Source: an uncultured Actinomycetes bacterium (GTDB lineage: Bacteria > Actinomycetota > Actinomycetes > S36-B12). Taken from it: a stretch of 27,807 bases of DNA. Position numbers and translations under genes: made by a program. Shown here piece by piece: positions 14,439 to 22,149 of this stretch. Location of the stretch: contig CAIXFB010000025.1 of assembly GCA_903918595.1 (NCBI GenBank), forward strand, positions 1 through 27,807, in the 5' to 3' direction. The notes beneath the pieces were generated by a model that saw only the letters and a list, made by a program, of their open reading frames with translations, had not been told where the DNA came from and did no database searches. Positions within the stretch are counted from its first letter, which is position 1, and the number at the start of each line of letters is the position of its first letter.

Positions 14439-15301
14439 AAGGCCTGTTTGATGGTTGAAATTGCGCCCGTCAGTTCACTGGGCAAGATCCACACCTTGTT
14501 GGCCTCTCCCTGGGCAAGTTCTGGCAGGGTCTCGAGGTAGCGGTGCGCCAATGCGGCCGCTGATGGATTTGCATCGTGGAGTGCTGCATAGATGGTGTGA
14601 ACTGCCTTGGCTTCGGCATCGGCACGGATCACGGCAGCGAATGCTTCACCTTCTGCTGTCAGCACCGCAGACTGCTTTGCACCCTCAGCCTTCAAGATCG
14701 CGGCCTGCTTTTCACCCTCCGCGGTCAAGATCGCGGCACGACGCTCCCGCTCGGCTTTGAGTTGCTTCTCCATCGCCTCTTGCACTGATGCCGGCGGATC
14801 GATCGCTTTGAGTTCCACACGATTAACCCTGATCCCCCACTTACCAGTGGCCTCATCAAGGACCCCGCGCAGTTGGCCGTTGATCGAATCACGGGAGGTC
14901 AAGGTGGCTTCAAGATCCATTGAGCCGATCACATTTCGCAAAGTAGTGACCGTGAGTTGCTCGATACCGATCAGGAAACTTGAAATTTCATAGGTGGCTG
15001 CGCGCGGCTCCGTCACCTGAAAGTAGACAACGGTGTCGATTGACACCACAAGGTTGTCTTCGGTGATCACCGGTTGCGGTGGGAATCTGGCAACCTGTTC
15101 GCGCATATCAACACGGGTCCGAACCCGATCGACAAACGGCACCAAAATGCTCAGGCCGGGCGAGAGAGTGCGCTGGTATTTGCCCAGTCGCTCGACGATT
15201 GCGGTGTTAGCCTGCGTGGTGATCACGATGGTGCGCGCCACAAACAGCGCAACAACAGCAGCGCCGAGTAGAAAAGCGATAGTGGGTACTACAAAGTCCA
15301 T
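14426..15301 (-). CDS. SPFH/Band 7 membrane protein (stomatin/QmcA-like)
   Basis: This 291-residue protein has an N-terminal membrane helix (about 4-25), an SPFH domain (about 30-190) starting ANTAIVERLGKYQRTLSPGL, and an Ala/Glu-rich coiled coil with repeated (A/S)xLxAEGxKQ units (about 195-240). A short C-terminal region ends it. Such proteins form oligomeric membrane microdomains and scaffold proteases or NfeD partners. AAAGGG 7 nt before the ATG gives a good ribosome binding site. It follows the NfeD gene after a 27-nt gap, the standard NfeD-stomatin pair. Confidence 0.94.
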   Translation of the reverse strand: MDFVVPTIAFLLGAAVVALFVARTIVITTQANTAIVERLGKYQRTLSPGLSILVPFVDRVRTRVDMREQVARFPPQPVITEDNLVVSIDTVVYFQVTEPRAATYEISSFLIGIEQLTVTTLRNVIGSMDLEATLTSRDSINGQLRGVLDEATGKWGIRVNRVELKAIDPPASVQEAMEKQLKAERERRAAILTAEGEKQAAILKAEGAKQSAVLTAEGEAFAAVIRADAEAKAVHTIYAALHDANPSAAALAHRYLETLPELAQGEANKVWILPSELTGAISTIKQAFVKE

Positions 15302-15328
15302 GAGGATTCCCTTTCCAGGAGTCTTGTG

Positions 15329-15784
15329 TTAATCAATGGGATGAACGAGAGCGGTGGCACCGTCGATGCGGGTGACGGTGAGTGGAGTTCCCTCTGGCAC
15401 TGGAACAGAAGTCACATCAGGGTCGAGGCGCGCGCTCCACACTTCCCCTCGCAAATTCATGCGGCCAGAATCTGGGGTGATTTCGGTCAATGCTTTGCCG
15501 CGCTGACCAGGGAGTGCATCGACACCGCTGCGCATTTCGGGAGTTGATGAACGGAGGTGTCGAAGTGCGAACGGACGCACAAACGCGATTCCTAGCCCAG
15601 CGATGCCCACTCCTACAAGGCCCTGCAACCAGAATGGGCCGCCGAGGGCTGCAGTTCCAGCAGCACCGAGCGCGGCACCTGCCAGAATCGCAAACGTCAG
15701 GTCGAGCGTGAGAATCTCGATGCCCACGAGGACTCCGGCACCGATGAGCCACAGCAGAGCAGCACACATGTCAGGCTGCGGCAT
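15329..15784 (-). CDS. NfeD-like membrane protein with C-terminal OB fold
   Basis: The 151-residue protein is a short NfeD (YbbK type) without the ClpP-like protease domain. Residues about 8-70 form two or three transmembrane helices (LLWLIGAGVLVGIEIL, then two more). Residues 88-151 form the OB-like domain with GQRGKALTEI and a WSARLD motif. It is thought to work with the adjacent SPFH protein in the membrane. Start choices are ATG 15784 or ATG 15769 (MCAALLW). Both lie in CATG motifs shared with candidate starts of the divergent VOC gene. Confidence 0.88.
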   Translation of the reverse strand: MPQPDMCAALLWLIGAGVLVGIEILTLDLTFAILAGAALGAAGTAALGGPFWLQGLVGVGIAGLGIAFVRPFALRHLRSSTPEMRSGVDALPGQRGKALTEITPDSGRMNLRGEVWSARLDPDVTSVPVPEGTPLTVTRIDGATALVHPID

Positions 15785-16169
15785 GACTATTCACCATGTG
15801 ACGCTCACTGTGACCGATGTTGACCGCAGCATGAACTGGTATCGCGCTCTCCTCGGCGAGGGGTTTGAGTTTGAGCTCAACGGCCCGACCTGGGAGCGCC
15901 GTGGGATCCGCTGGCCTAACGGAACCATGCTTGGCTTCACACGCCACGAGTCCACCGCGGATGCGGACTCCTTCAACTTCACCCGCGTGGGACTGGACCA
16001 CCTGGCTATCGGGTGCGCCGACGAGGCAGAGGTCTTGGCCATAGCGGCCACGTGCGATGCGTTGGAGATTGAGCGAGGACCCATTGAAGACACCCCGTAC
16101 GCGTGGGTCGTGACCTGCTGGGATCCGGACCGCATCGCTGTCGAATTCTTTTGTTATAAGCCGCAATAG
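15783..16169 (+). CDS. VOC (glyoxalase/dioxygenase superfamily) protein
   Basis: The 128-residue protein has the paired beta-alpha-beta-beta-beta modules of the VOC fold: MTIHHVTLTVTDVDRSMNWY, then FTRVGLDHLAIGC and DPDRIAVEFF. His4 or His5, His in LDHLAI and Glu in AVEFF are the usual metal ligands. Typical relatives are lactoylglutathione lyase-like or ring-cleavage dioxygenase-like, and the substrate cannot be assigned. ATG 15783 overlaps the NfeD ATG by two bases; ATG 15768 is an upstream alternative. It ends 50 nt before the molybdate operon. Confidence 0.85.
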   Translation: MTIHHVTLTVTDVDRSMNWYRALLGEGFEFELNGPTWERRGIRWPNGTMLGFTRHESTADADSFNFTRVGLDHLAIGCADEAEVLAIAATCDALEIERGPIEDTPYAWVVTCWDPDRIAVEFFCYKPQ

Positions 16170-16170
16170 C

Positions 16171-16190
16171 GGGGATTACCCCTTTCTTTC
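16171..16190 (+). terminator. Weak hairpin with T-rich tail after the VOC gene; may instead be an operator
   Basis: GGGG-ATTA-CCCC is followed by TTTCTTTC, and overlaps a second small stem CCGC-AATA-GCGG at 16161-16172. It could end VOC transcription. It also sits 24 bp upstream of the TATAGT box of the HTH-TOBE regulator, so it might be the site bound by that regulator. Confidence 0.25.
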
Positions 16191-16205
16191 TCCGCAGATC
16201 GGCTC

Positions 16206-16211
16206 TATAGT
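16206..16211 (+). promoter_or_regulatory. -10 box (TATAGT) of leaderless molybdate operon
   Basis: TATAGT is the best -10 box in the window and ends 8 nt before ATG 16220. The transcript should begin at or within a base or two of the start codon. The region at -35 is T-rich but not a consensus. Confidence 0.65.
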
Positions 16212-16219
16212 CCTGGTTT

Positions 16220-16600
16220 ATGCCGCACCTGCGTATCTCTGAAGCCGCCGATCTACTCGGCGTGAGTGATGACACCGTCCGCCGCTGGATTGACGATGGC
16301 CGCCTCGCGCGCGTGCCCGGCACCGGCCCGGCCCTGGTCGAGGGGGCCGACGTTGCCGCCCTGATGCGTGAGAGCGCCCCAGAGCTGCCGCACCTGCGTG
16401 TCTCGGCACGCAACCGGTTCGACGGCATTGTCACCCGCGTGGAGAAAGACGGAGTGATGGCGCTGGTTGAAATCCAGTCCGGCCCACACCGTGTGATCTC
16501 CTTGATGAGCAGGGAGGCCGCCGAGGAGCTCGCCCTCGAACCGGGTGTTCGCGCATCGGCATCAATCAAAGCCACGAACGTGGTCATCGACATCACATGA
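16220..16600 (+). CDS. HTH-TOBE molybdate/tungstate-responsive regulator
   Basis: A 126-residue one-component regulator. Residues 1-55 form a MerR/excisionase-type helix-turn-helix (LRISEAADLLGVSDDTVRRWIDDG, then GRLARVPG). Residues about 60-126 form a single TOBE/Mop domain (RVSARNRFDGIVTRVEKDGV, then VIDIT), which binds molybdate. It opens the operon, and its stop overlaps the modA ATG as ATGATGA. By analogy to ModE it would sense molybdate and control modABC, but it lacks the ModE winged helix and is half its length. Regulation of its own promoter at 16206-16211 is inferred. Confidence 0.9.
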   Translation: MPHLRISEAADLLGVSDDTVRRWIDDGRLARVPGTGPALVEGADVAALMRESAPELPHLRVSARNRFDGIVTRVEKDGVMALVEIQSGPHRVISLMSREAAEELALEPGVRASASIKATNVVIDIT

Positions 16601-17415
16601 TGAACCACTCACGAACGGGGCGCAGCACTGCAGTGTTCGTGGCCGCTATCGCCGCGGCCCTCGCCGCCACATTCGGCCTCACCTCATGCTCATCCACTGG
16701 GGCAGGCTCAACAACAAGTGTGGTGCGCATCGCGGCTGCATCCGATCTGGTGTTCGCACTTCCCGAGATAGCGGAGTTGGTGCAAAAAGAACACCCGGAA
16801 ATCGAGATGCGCATCACCTACGGATCCTCCGGACAGTTCGTGCAACAGATATCGAACGGTGCCCCCTTTGATCTCTACCTCTCCGCCGATGTGCAGTACG
16901 CGCGCGATCTGATCGATGCGGGCCTGGCTCGCGAAGATGCGCTCTTTACCTATGCGCTGGGCCGGCTCGCGGTCTGGACTACGCGCGATGACCTCACGAT
17001 GCCGCTCGACGTTGCCGCCCTGGCCCAACCCAGCATCGCCAAGGTCGCCATCGCTAACCCGCGTCATGCGCCCTACGGCCGCGCGGCCATCTCTGCCCTA
17101 GATCGCGCAGGTGTGCTCGCTGCCGTTGAGCCACGGCTGGTACTGGGTGAGAACGTGGCGCAGGCCGCGGAGTTCGTCGCGACCGGTGCGGCAGATGCCG
17201 GCATCGTGGCGCTATCACTGCTCTTCTCCGGTGCACTCTCTGACCAAGGCACCTGGCGCGAGGTACCGATCGATGAGCACGATCGCATCGAGCAGGGCGG
17301 CGTGGTGCTGACCAACGCCATCGACACCGAAGCCGCCGCTGCCGTGGCCACGGTGATGCAGAGCCCCGCGGGCAAAGAGATTCTGCGCTCCTACGGCTTC
17401 TACGAGGAGGGCTGA
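16597..17415 (+). CDS. modA: Molybdate ABC transporter substrate-binding lipoprotein
   Basis: ModA binds molybdate outside the membrane and delivers it to ModB. The 272-residue protein begins with a lipoprotein signal peptide with lipobox LTSC (Cys31). The mature domain starts VRIAAASDLVFALPEIAEL, with the ModA motifs YGSSGQFVQQI and GAPFDLYLSADVQYA, NPRHAPYGRAA and GENVAQAAEFVATGAADAGIVAL split across the fold. ATG 16597 overlaps the regulator's stop; the next codon is also ATG. It ends overlapping modB by one base. Confidence 0.96.
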   Translation: MMNHSRTGRSTAVFVAAIAAALAATFGLTSCSSTGAGSTTSVVRIAAASDLVFALPEIAELVQKEHPEIEMRITYGSSGQFVQQISNGAPFDLYLSADVQYARDLIDAGLAREDALFTYALGRLAVWTTRDDLTMPLDVAALAQPSIAKVAIANPRHAPYGRAAISALDRAGVLAAVEPRLVLGENVAQAAEFVATGAADAGIVALSLLFSGALSDQGTWREVPIDEHDRIEQGGVVLTNAIDTEAAAAVATVMQSPAGKEILRSYGFYEEG

Positions 17416-18086
17416 TGGATACCGAGGCGTTGTGGCTCACAGCCCGGCTCGCTCTGCTCACCACAGTGATCCTGTTCGTGATCGCGGTGCCGCTCGCGGC
17501 CTGGCTTGCGTTCTCCACACGACGCTGGACCTCAGCGATTGAGGCGGTCGTGGCGCTGCCCCTCGTGCTACCCCCCACCGTGCTCGGGTACTACCTCCTG
17601 GTGGCGCTCGGCAACCAATCTCCCGTGGGCCGAATGTGGCAGGACTGGACGGGCAGTTCCCTCGCGTTCACATTCACCGGCTTGCTCATCGCCTCCGTGC
17701 TCTACAGCCTCCCGTTCGCAGTGCAGCCGATGCTCGCAGCTTTCAGTGGTGTGGATCGATCACTCATCGAAGCATCGTCGGTTCTTGGTCGCTCTTGGAT
17801 ATCGACGGTGTTGCGCGTGGTGATGCCGCTCTCCACCGCGGGGCTGGCCACTGCGATCGTGCTCACCTTCGCCCATACGGTTGGCGAGTTCGGGGTGGTG
17901 CTCATGGTCGGCGGCAACATCCCCGGTGAGACTCGCACGCTCTCGATCGACGTTTATGACTCCGTGCAGGCATTCGATTACGCAGCCGCCGGTCGCACAA
18001 GTCTGTTTCTGCTCACCTTCTCCTTCGTTGTGCTACTCACCACCTACATGATCCGTCGGCGACGCGTGCCGTGGGTGCACGCATGA
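17415..18086 (+). CDS. modB: Molybdate ABC transporter permease
   Basis: This 223-residue inner-membrane permease has five hydrophobic segments and the EAA loop that contacts ModC (about residues 115-135: LIEASSVLGRSWISTVLRVV). ALPLVLPPTVLGYYLL and HTVGEFGVVLMVGGNIPGETRT are typical of ModB. Start ATG shares its A with the modA TGA, and its stop overlaps the modC ATG as ATGA, so the transporter is fully coupled. Confidence 0.96.
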   Translation: MDTEALWLTARLALLTTVILFVIAVPLAAWLAFSTRRWTSAIEAVVALPLVLPPTVLGYYLLVALGNQSPVGRMWQDWTGSSLAFTFTGLLIASVLYSLPFAVQPMLAAFSGVDRSLIEASSVLGRSWISTVLRVVMPLSTAGLATAIVLTFAHTVGEFGVVLMVGGNIPGETRTLSIDVYDSVQAFDYAAAGRTSLFLLTFSFVVLLTTYMIRRRRVPWVHA

Positions 18087-19198
18087 CGACCATCACGGTC
18101 AGCGCCCATATCCAGCGTCATATCGTCGATGCCGATCTTGAGATCGACGCCGCCTCCGCACTGGTCACCGTGCTCTTCGGGCCATCGGGATCAGGCAAGA
18201 CAACGATCCTGCGCGCTCTCGCCGGGCTCGATCCACTCGATGCAGGGAGCATCACCTGCGATGGCGAAGTCTGGAACGAGGAACAGCGGATCGTGGTGCC
18301 GGCCCGCCGCCGCGAGATCGGCTACCTGTTCCAAGATCACGCTCTGTTCCCGCACCTGGATGTGCGGGCCAACGTTGCGTATGGCCTCACCCGGCAGCAA
18401 CGCGAGGACAAGGAGTCCCGGATCAGCAGGGCCCTGTCCGCCGCAGGTGCAGCTCATCTCATCGACCGTCATGTGCGCGATCTCTCAGGTGGTGAAGCGC
18501 AGCGCGTGGCACTCGCCCGCTCCATCGCCCCCGGCCCACGCCTGCTATTGCTCGACGAGCCGTTCTCCTCCCTCGACTCCCCCACCCGCACTCGCCTGCG
18601 CACCGACGTGCGCGGGATGCTTCTGGAGACCGGTACCCCCGCAATCGTCGTGACCCACGATCGCGCTGAGGCGCTCGCGCTCGCGGACCGAATCTGCGTG
18701 ATCGTCGATGGGCGGATCCGTCAGGTTGGCACCCCACAACAGGTTTTTGATAGGCCAAGTGATCCGAGCGTGGCCGCCGTTGTCGGCGTCGAGACTGCCG
18801 TGCTCGGTGAGGTGACCGGAGTGCGCGATGGGGTCACCGACGTCATGGTGCGCGGAGTGAACTTGGTCGCTGCGCGCGAACTCGATTCAGACAACTCACT
18901 CCCACACACCATCGGCACTGAGGTTCTCATCTGCATCCGCGCCGAGGATGTCTCACTCAGCGTTGGTGGTGAGGACGCAATCTCCAGCCAGCGCAATCGG
19001 CTCACCTCCCGCGTCACCAACATCGCCCAGGATGGACCGCTGGTGCGCGTGGATCTCGACGCCGGCTTCGGCCTCTCCTCCTACATCACTCGACCCGCTC
19101 TCGAGGATCTAGAACTGGCGCCGGGGAGCATCGTCACCGCATCCTTCAAGGGCCAGTCGGTGCACCTCATCGACAGAGCAACGCAGCACCACTCCTGA
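18083..19198 (+). CDS. modC: Molybdate ABC transporter ATP-binding protein
   Basis: The 371-residue ATPase drives molybdate import. From ATG 18083 it has Walker A GPSGSGKT (33-40), Q-loop LFQDHALFPHL, signature LSGGEAQRVALARS, Walker B LLLLDEPFSSLD and the switch His in IVVTHD. The C-terminal region carries a TOBE/Mop-like domain (about 295-365), as in ModC. An in-frame GTG at 18071 is less likely than the ATGA overlap with modB. The operon ends here; ung follows after 16 nt with its own -10 box. Confidence 0.96.
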   Translation: MTTITVSAHIQRHIVDADLEIDAASALVTVLFGPSGSGKTTILRALAGLDPLDAGSITCDGEVWNEEQRIVVPARRREIGYLFQDHALFPHLDVRANVAYGLTRQQREDKESRISRALSAAGAAHLIDRHVRDLSGGEAQRVALARSIAPGPRLLLLDEPFSSLDSPTRTRLRTDVRGMLLETGTPAIVVTHDRAEALALADRICVIVDGRIRQVGTPQQVFDRPSDPSVAAVVGVETAVLGEVTGVRDGVTDVMVRGVNLVAARELDSDNSLPHTIGTEVLICIRAEDVSLSVGGEDAISSQRNRLTSRVTNIAQDGPLVRVDLDAGFGLSSYITRPALEDLELAPGSIVTASFKGQSVHLIDRATQHHS

Positions 19199-19202
19199 GA
19201 AC

Positions 19203-19208
19203 TACAGT
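19203..19208 (+). promoter_or_regulatory. -10 box (TACAGT) of leaderless ung
   Basis: TACAGT ends 6 nt before the GTG at 19215, so ung can be transcribed apart from modABC. Confidence 0.5.
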
Positions 19209-19214
19209 TCACTG

Positions 19215-19892
19215 GTGGCCGCTGAACTCGAGGATCTCGTGCACGAGTCCTGGCTGCCCGCACTCGAACCGCAGCGCGAGAACCTCGCCCGTATCGGTGA
19301 GTTCCTGCGCGCGGAATCCGCTGCAGGTCGCACCTGGTCTCCATCAGGTGCGAATATTTTGCGTGCCTTCACGCAACCACTCGATCACGTGCGGGTGCTC
19401 ATCGTTGGTCAAGATCCTTACCCCACTCCAGGGCATGCGGTCGGATTGTCTTTCTCAGTAGCCCCCGATGTCACACCGATCCCCCGCAGTCTGACGAACA
19501 TCTTCAAGGAACTGAGCGCCGACATTGGTTGTCCGAAACCAAGCAATGGGGATCTATCCGCGTGGGCCGCGCAAGGAGTCCTGCTGTTGAACAGGGTGCT
19601 CACCGTCGCCCACGGTGATGCTGGAAGCCACCGAGGCAAGGGCTGGGAGGAGTTCACGTCTGCTGCAATCTGGGCCTTAGGTCAGCGGATAGATGAACCA
19701 CTCACCGCGATTCTGTGGGGAAAAGATGCGCAGAGTGCCGAGGAACTTCTCGATGATGTTCCCGTCATTGCGAGTGCGCACCCCAGCCCGATGTCAGCGG
19801 ACCGCGGATTCTTTGGATCGCGACCATTTAGCAGGGCCAATGAGATACTCGAAGATCTCGGTGGGGAACCTATCGACTGGTGCTTGGCTTAA
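19215..19892 (+). CDS. ung: Uracil-DNA glycosylase, family 1
   Basis: Ung removes uracil from DNA to start base-excision repair. The 225-residue protein has the water-activating loop GQDPYP (Asp67), the uracil-binding GLSFS stretch, LLLNRVLTV and the Leu-intercalation loop HPSP (His189) followed by FFGSRPFSRAN. Length is normal. The GTG start is leaderless. The stop TAA shares bases with the stop of the convergent DUF3817 gene. Confidence 0.97.
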   Translation: MAAELEDLVHESWLPALEPQRENLARIGEFLRAESAAGRTWSPSGANILRAFTQPLDHVRVLIVGQDPYPTPGHAVGLSFSVAPDVTPIPRSLTNIFKELSADIGCPKPSNGDLSAWAAQGVLLLNRVLTVAHGDAGSHRGKGWEEFTSAAIWALGQRIDEPLTAILWGKDAQSAEELLDDVPVIASAHPSPMSADRGFFGSRPFSRANEILEDLGGEPIDWCLA

Positions 19893-20233
19893 GCCTCGAG
19901 TGATTCTGCATCCCGGGTCTTTGCATATTTGTGCACCCAACTATCTGCAAAGAACGACGCAAACGGAATAGTTCCAGCCAACAAAATCCCGAGCGTGCGC
20001 CACACTGAAAGTCGCATTCGGAAGCACAAATCGACACCGACGATGAGATACACGAAGTACAACCAGCCATGCGCGGTCCACAAATAGCGGTAAAGGGCTG
20101 GCTTGGAATCCGTGTTCGCATAATCAAGGAATCCGTAGCCCACCACCAGCCATACGGTCAAGGCAGCGAGCACAACGCCCGTCAGCCACGCCATGATGCG
20201 ATATCGGAGCAGTGCTCCTTGAAGACCTTTCAC
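19889..20233 (-). CDS. DUF3817 family membrane protein
   Basis: This 114-residue protein has three hydrophobic helices (about 13-33, 48-68, 77-95). YRYLWTAHGWLYFVYLI fits the DUF3817 pattern with conserved His and aromatic residues. Function is unknown. GTG start lies 8 nt after the PfkB stop, so it is the last gene of the mca operon. The stop overlaps that of ung. Confidence 0.85.
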   Translation of the reverse strand: MKGLQGALLRYRIMAWLTGVVLAALTVWLVVGYGFLDYANTDSKPALYRYLWTAHGWLYFVYLIVGVDLCFRMRLSVWRTLGILLAGTIPFASFFADSWVHKYAKTRDAESLEA

Positions 20234-20241
20234 GAGACCAC

Positions 20242-21159
20242 TTAACCATTACCTGGTAGCTCGTGCACAAATGGCGGTTGCGCACCGGCCCGCTGGCAAG
20301 TGATTCCCGCCACTTGGATGCCAAACTCGGCGGCAGCGGTGAGGACTTCGATCTGACTGAGTGAGTCTCTATGCAGACCGTGTTGGCTCAAGTAGGCCAA
20401 GAAACCACCGCTGAAGGAATCACCTGCGCCCACCGTGTCGATGACCGGAACTTTGGGAACTTCGAGTTCAACGCGGGCAGCGCCGGTGATCACCCAGACC
20501 GAATTGGCCCCGTCAGTGAAAAGCACCACAGCGCCCGACCGGGCTTGCAATTGCGTGGCGGCGATGAGTGGATCAACACCTGGACTCATGAATGCCAGAT
20601 CGTCTCCGCTCACTTTCACTATGTCCGCCCGAGTGAGAACAGCAGTAAGAGTTCGATCAAAAACCTCTGAGGAGGTCATCACGCTGGGTCGGCAGTTCGG
20701 ATCAACCATCACGATCTGCTCAGGCCGAGCTGCTGCGACAACTGCAACAGCAGCATCTGCGAGCGGCTGCAGTACCAAGCCCAACGTTCCCACATGAATC
20801 GCAGTGCAATCTGGGCTTATCGCCGCCACAGCAAGTTCAGGTGTGACGGCTGCAGCAGAGGTTCCCTCCATCATGAACCGGTACGTGGCCGCGCCATGCT
20901 CATCGATCTGCGCGATTGCCAACGTGCTCGGCTGTTCCACCAAATCCGGCAGTGCCATCGCTACACCATCGGAGGTCAGAAGCCGATGTATGCGTCGACC
21001 GAATGCGTCGGAGGAAACACCTCCAAGAAATGCAACCGACTCCCCCAGCCGAGCCAAAGTGCGCGCAGTGTTGAGCGGTGCACCACCCACAACGGAGGTC
21101 ACCTCGCCATCCGGGTCAACGATGATGTCGATGAGGGCTTCGCCCATAACGGTGATCAT
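20242..21159 (-). CDS. PfkB-family carbohydrate kinase (fructokinase-like)
   Basis: This 305-residue ATP-dependent kinase has the PfkB signatures: N-terminal GEALIDIIVDPDG, the GGAPLNTARTLARLG substrate-binding region, and C-terminal DTVGAGDSFSGGF with catalytic Asp. It resembles bacterial fructokinases, but ribokinase- or other sugar-kinase activity cannot be excluded. ATG 21159 overlaps the SURF1 stop as ATGA, so it is translated with SURF1, though no functional link is known. Confidence 0.9.
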   Translation of the reverse strand: MITVMGEALIDIIVDPDGEVTSVVGGAPLNTARTLARLGESVAFLGGVSSDAFGRRIHRLLTSDGVAMALPDLVEQPSTLAIAQIDEHGAATYRFMMEGTSAAAVTPELAVAAISPDCTAIHVGTLGLVLQPLADAAVAVVAAARPEQIVMVDPNCRPSVMTSSEVFDRTLTAVLTRADIVKVSGDDLAFMSPGVDPLIAATQLQARSGAVVLFTDGANSVWVITGAARVELEVPKVPVIDTVGAGDSFSGGFLAYLSQHGLHRDSLSQIEVLTAAAEFGIQVAGITCQRAGAQPPFVHELPGNG

Positions 21160-21905
21160 GATTGGCCTACCGTAGTGGAATCCATGGTCGAGTCACGGGC
21201 ATCAAGCCACAACCAACGCAGGTAGACAACTACCGCGAAGATCGCAAAGAGCCACCACTGAATCGCGTAGAAAAAGTTCTGAAGTGGGAATGGAACATCG
21301 CCGGTCTGGACTGTGGGTGGTACCGGCTCTGGATAGCCGATCGGTTGAGGCACCTGCTCGGTCAGCACCAAGAATCCTGGCAACAGGTCGACTCCCCAGA
21401 CCTGTTCGAGAGATGACGAACTAATCGTGACGAGTGAGGCTTCATCGATTGCTGCGTCGGCATAGAAATACTCGTCCGGGTGCACAATCCCTGCGATCTG
21501 CACCTGATCAGTCACAGTGGTGATCTCTTGCGTGTTAGGACTCCAGCCACGGACCACCGCGATGGCGTCTCCGCTGCTCATCACTAACTCGCTCACGACC
21601 CATACACCGGTTTCGTCACCGAGCAGCCGGCCAGAAATTGTCGATTCATTGCGATAGGTGCCGGTGGCGGTCACCGGCCGACCAATCGAGGCATCATCTA
21701 GTTCGATGCCTGACACGACCTCGTTAACGGGCGCTGGCTGTGCATTGGCAGCACGCTCCGCATTGAGAATGTTCGAGGTCCGATCCCACTGCCATAGCCC
21801 GAGAAAAATGCAAGCAACGATGAATGCAACCAAGAGCCCCAGCGCAACGAGCCAGCGCGGAGAAAGTGCCCGACGGGCTGTGCGCTTAAGCGCCACGCTC
21901 CTCAT
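21156..21905 (-). CDS. SURF1-family cytochrome oxidase assembly protein
   Basis: The 249-residue protein has the SURF1 topology: an N-terminal transmembrane helix (WLVALGLLVAFIVACIFLGLWQWDR), a periplasmic domain (VTATGTYRN, VVRGWSP, GIVHPDEY) and a C-terminal helix (FFYAIQWWLFAIFAVVVYLRW) with the conserved QWW. SURF1 helps insert heme into the aa3-type cytochrome oxidase. I prefer ATG 21905 (AAGGGG 5 nt upstream). It overlaps the small membrane protein gene by 20 nt. An ATG at 21959 lies deeper in that gene. Confidence 0.92.
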   Translation of the reverse strand: MRSVALKRTARRALSPRWLVALGLLVAFIVACIFLGLWQWDRTSNILNAERAANAQPAPVNEVVSGIELDDASIGRPVTATGTYRNESTISGRLLGDETGVWVVSELVMSSGDAIAVVRGWSPNTQEITTVTDQVQIAGIVHPDEYFYADAAIDEASLVTISSSSLEQVWGVDLLPGFLVLTEQVPQPIGYPEPVPPTVQTGDVPFPLQNFFYAIQWWLFAIFAVVVYLRWLWLDARDSTMDSTTVGQS

Positions 21906-22134
21906 CTGCCCCTTGCTCCTCCGCCCCTTTTTCCTCAGCTTCCTGCGTGTATCGGGCATCGGCCGCTAGTCGATCGTCCTCAGCCCCCGCCGGAAGGTTT
22001 GTATCGACCTTCTTCAGTTGCCGATTCATCGAAAGCCACAACAAGATCATGGCACCGGCGAGTAGCAGCACGATCAAACCAGTGATCGGCCCAGCTCCGT
22101 CGATCAACTGCGAGAGGTTGCGTTCATCTTCCAT
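21886..22134 (-). CDS. Small single-pass membrane protein, unknown function
   Basis: I do not recognise this 82-residue protein. It has one transmembrane helix (about 16-35, ITGLIVLLLAGAMILLWLSM), a basic stop-transfer motif (NRQLKK) and a highly acidic tail (EDDRLAADARYTQEAEEKGAEEQGADEE). The N-terminus should face out and the acidic tail in. AAGGAG lies 6 nt before the ATG, so translation is well supported. It sits 15 nt after mca and overlaps SURF1; a role in oxidase assembly is only suggested by position. Confidence 0.75.
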   Translation of the reverse strand: MEDERNLSQLIDGAGPITGLIVLLLAGAMILLWLSMNRQLKKVDTNLPAGAEDDRLAADARYTQEAEEKGAEEQGADEERGA

Positions 22135-22149
22135 GGCCGTCTCCTTGAC

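Noticed and set aside
16170..16219. Molybdenum cofactor riboswitch before the mod operon
   Set aside because: Only 50 bases are available and the transcript appears to start at the ATG, leaving no room for an aptamer.
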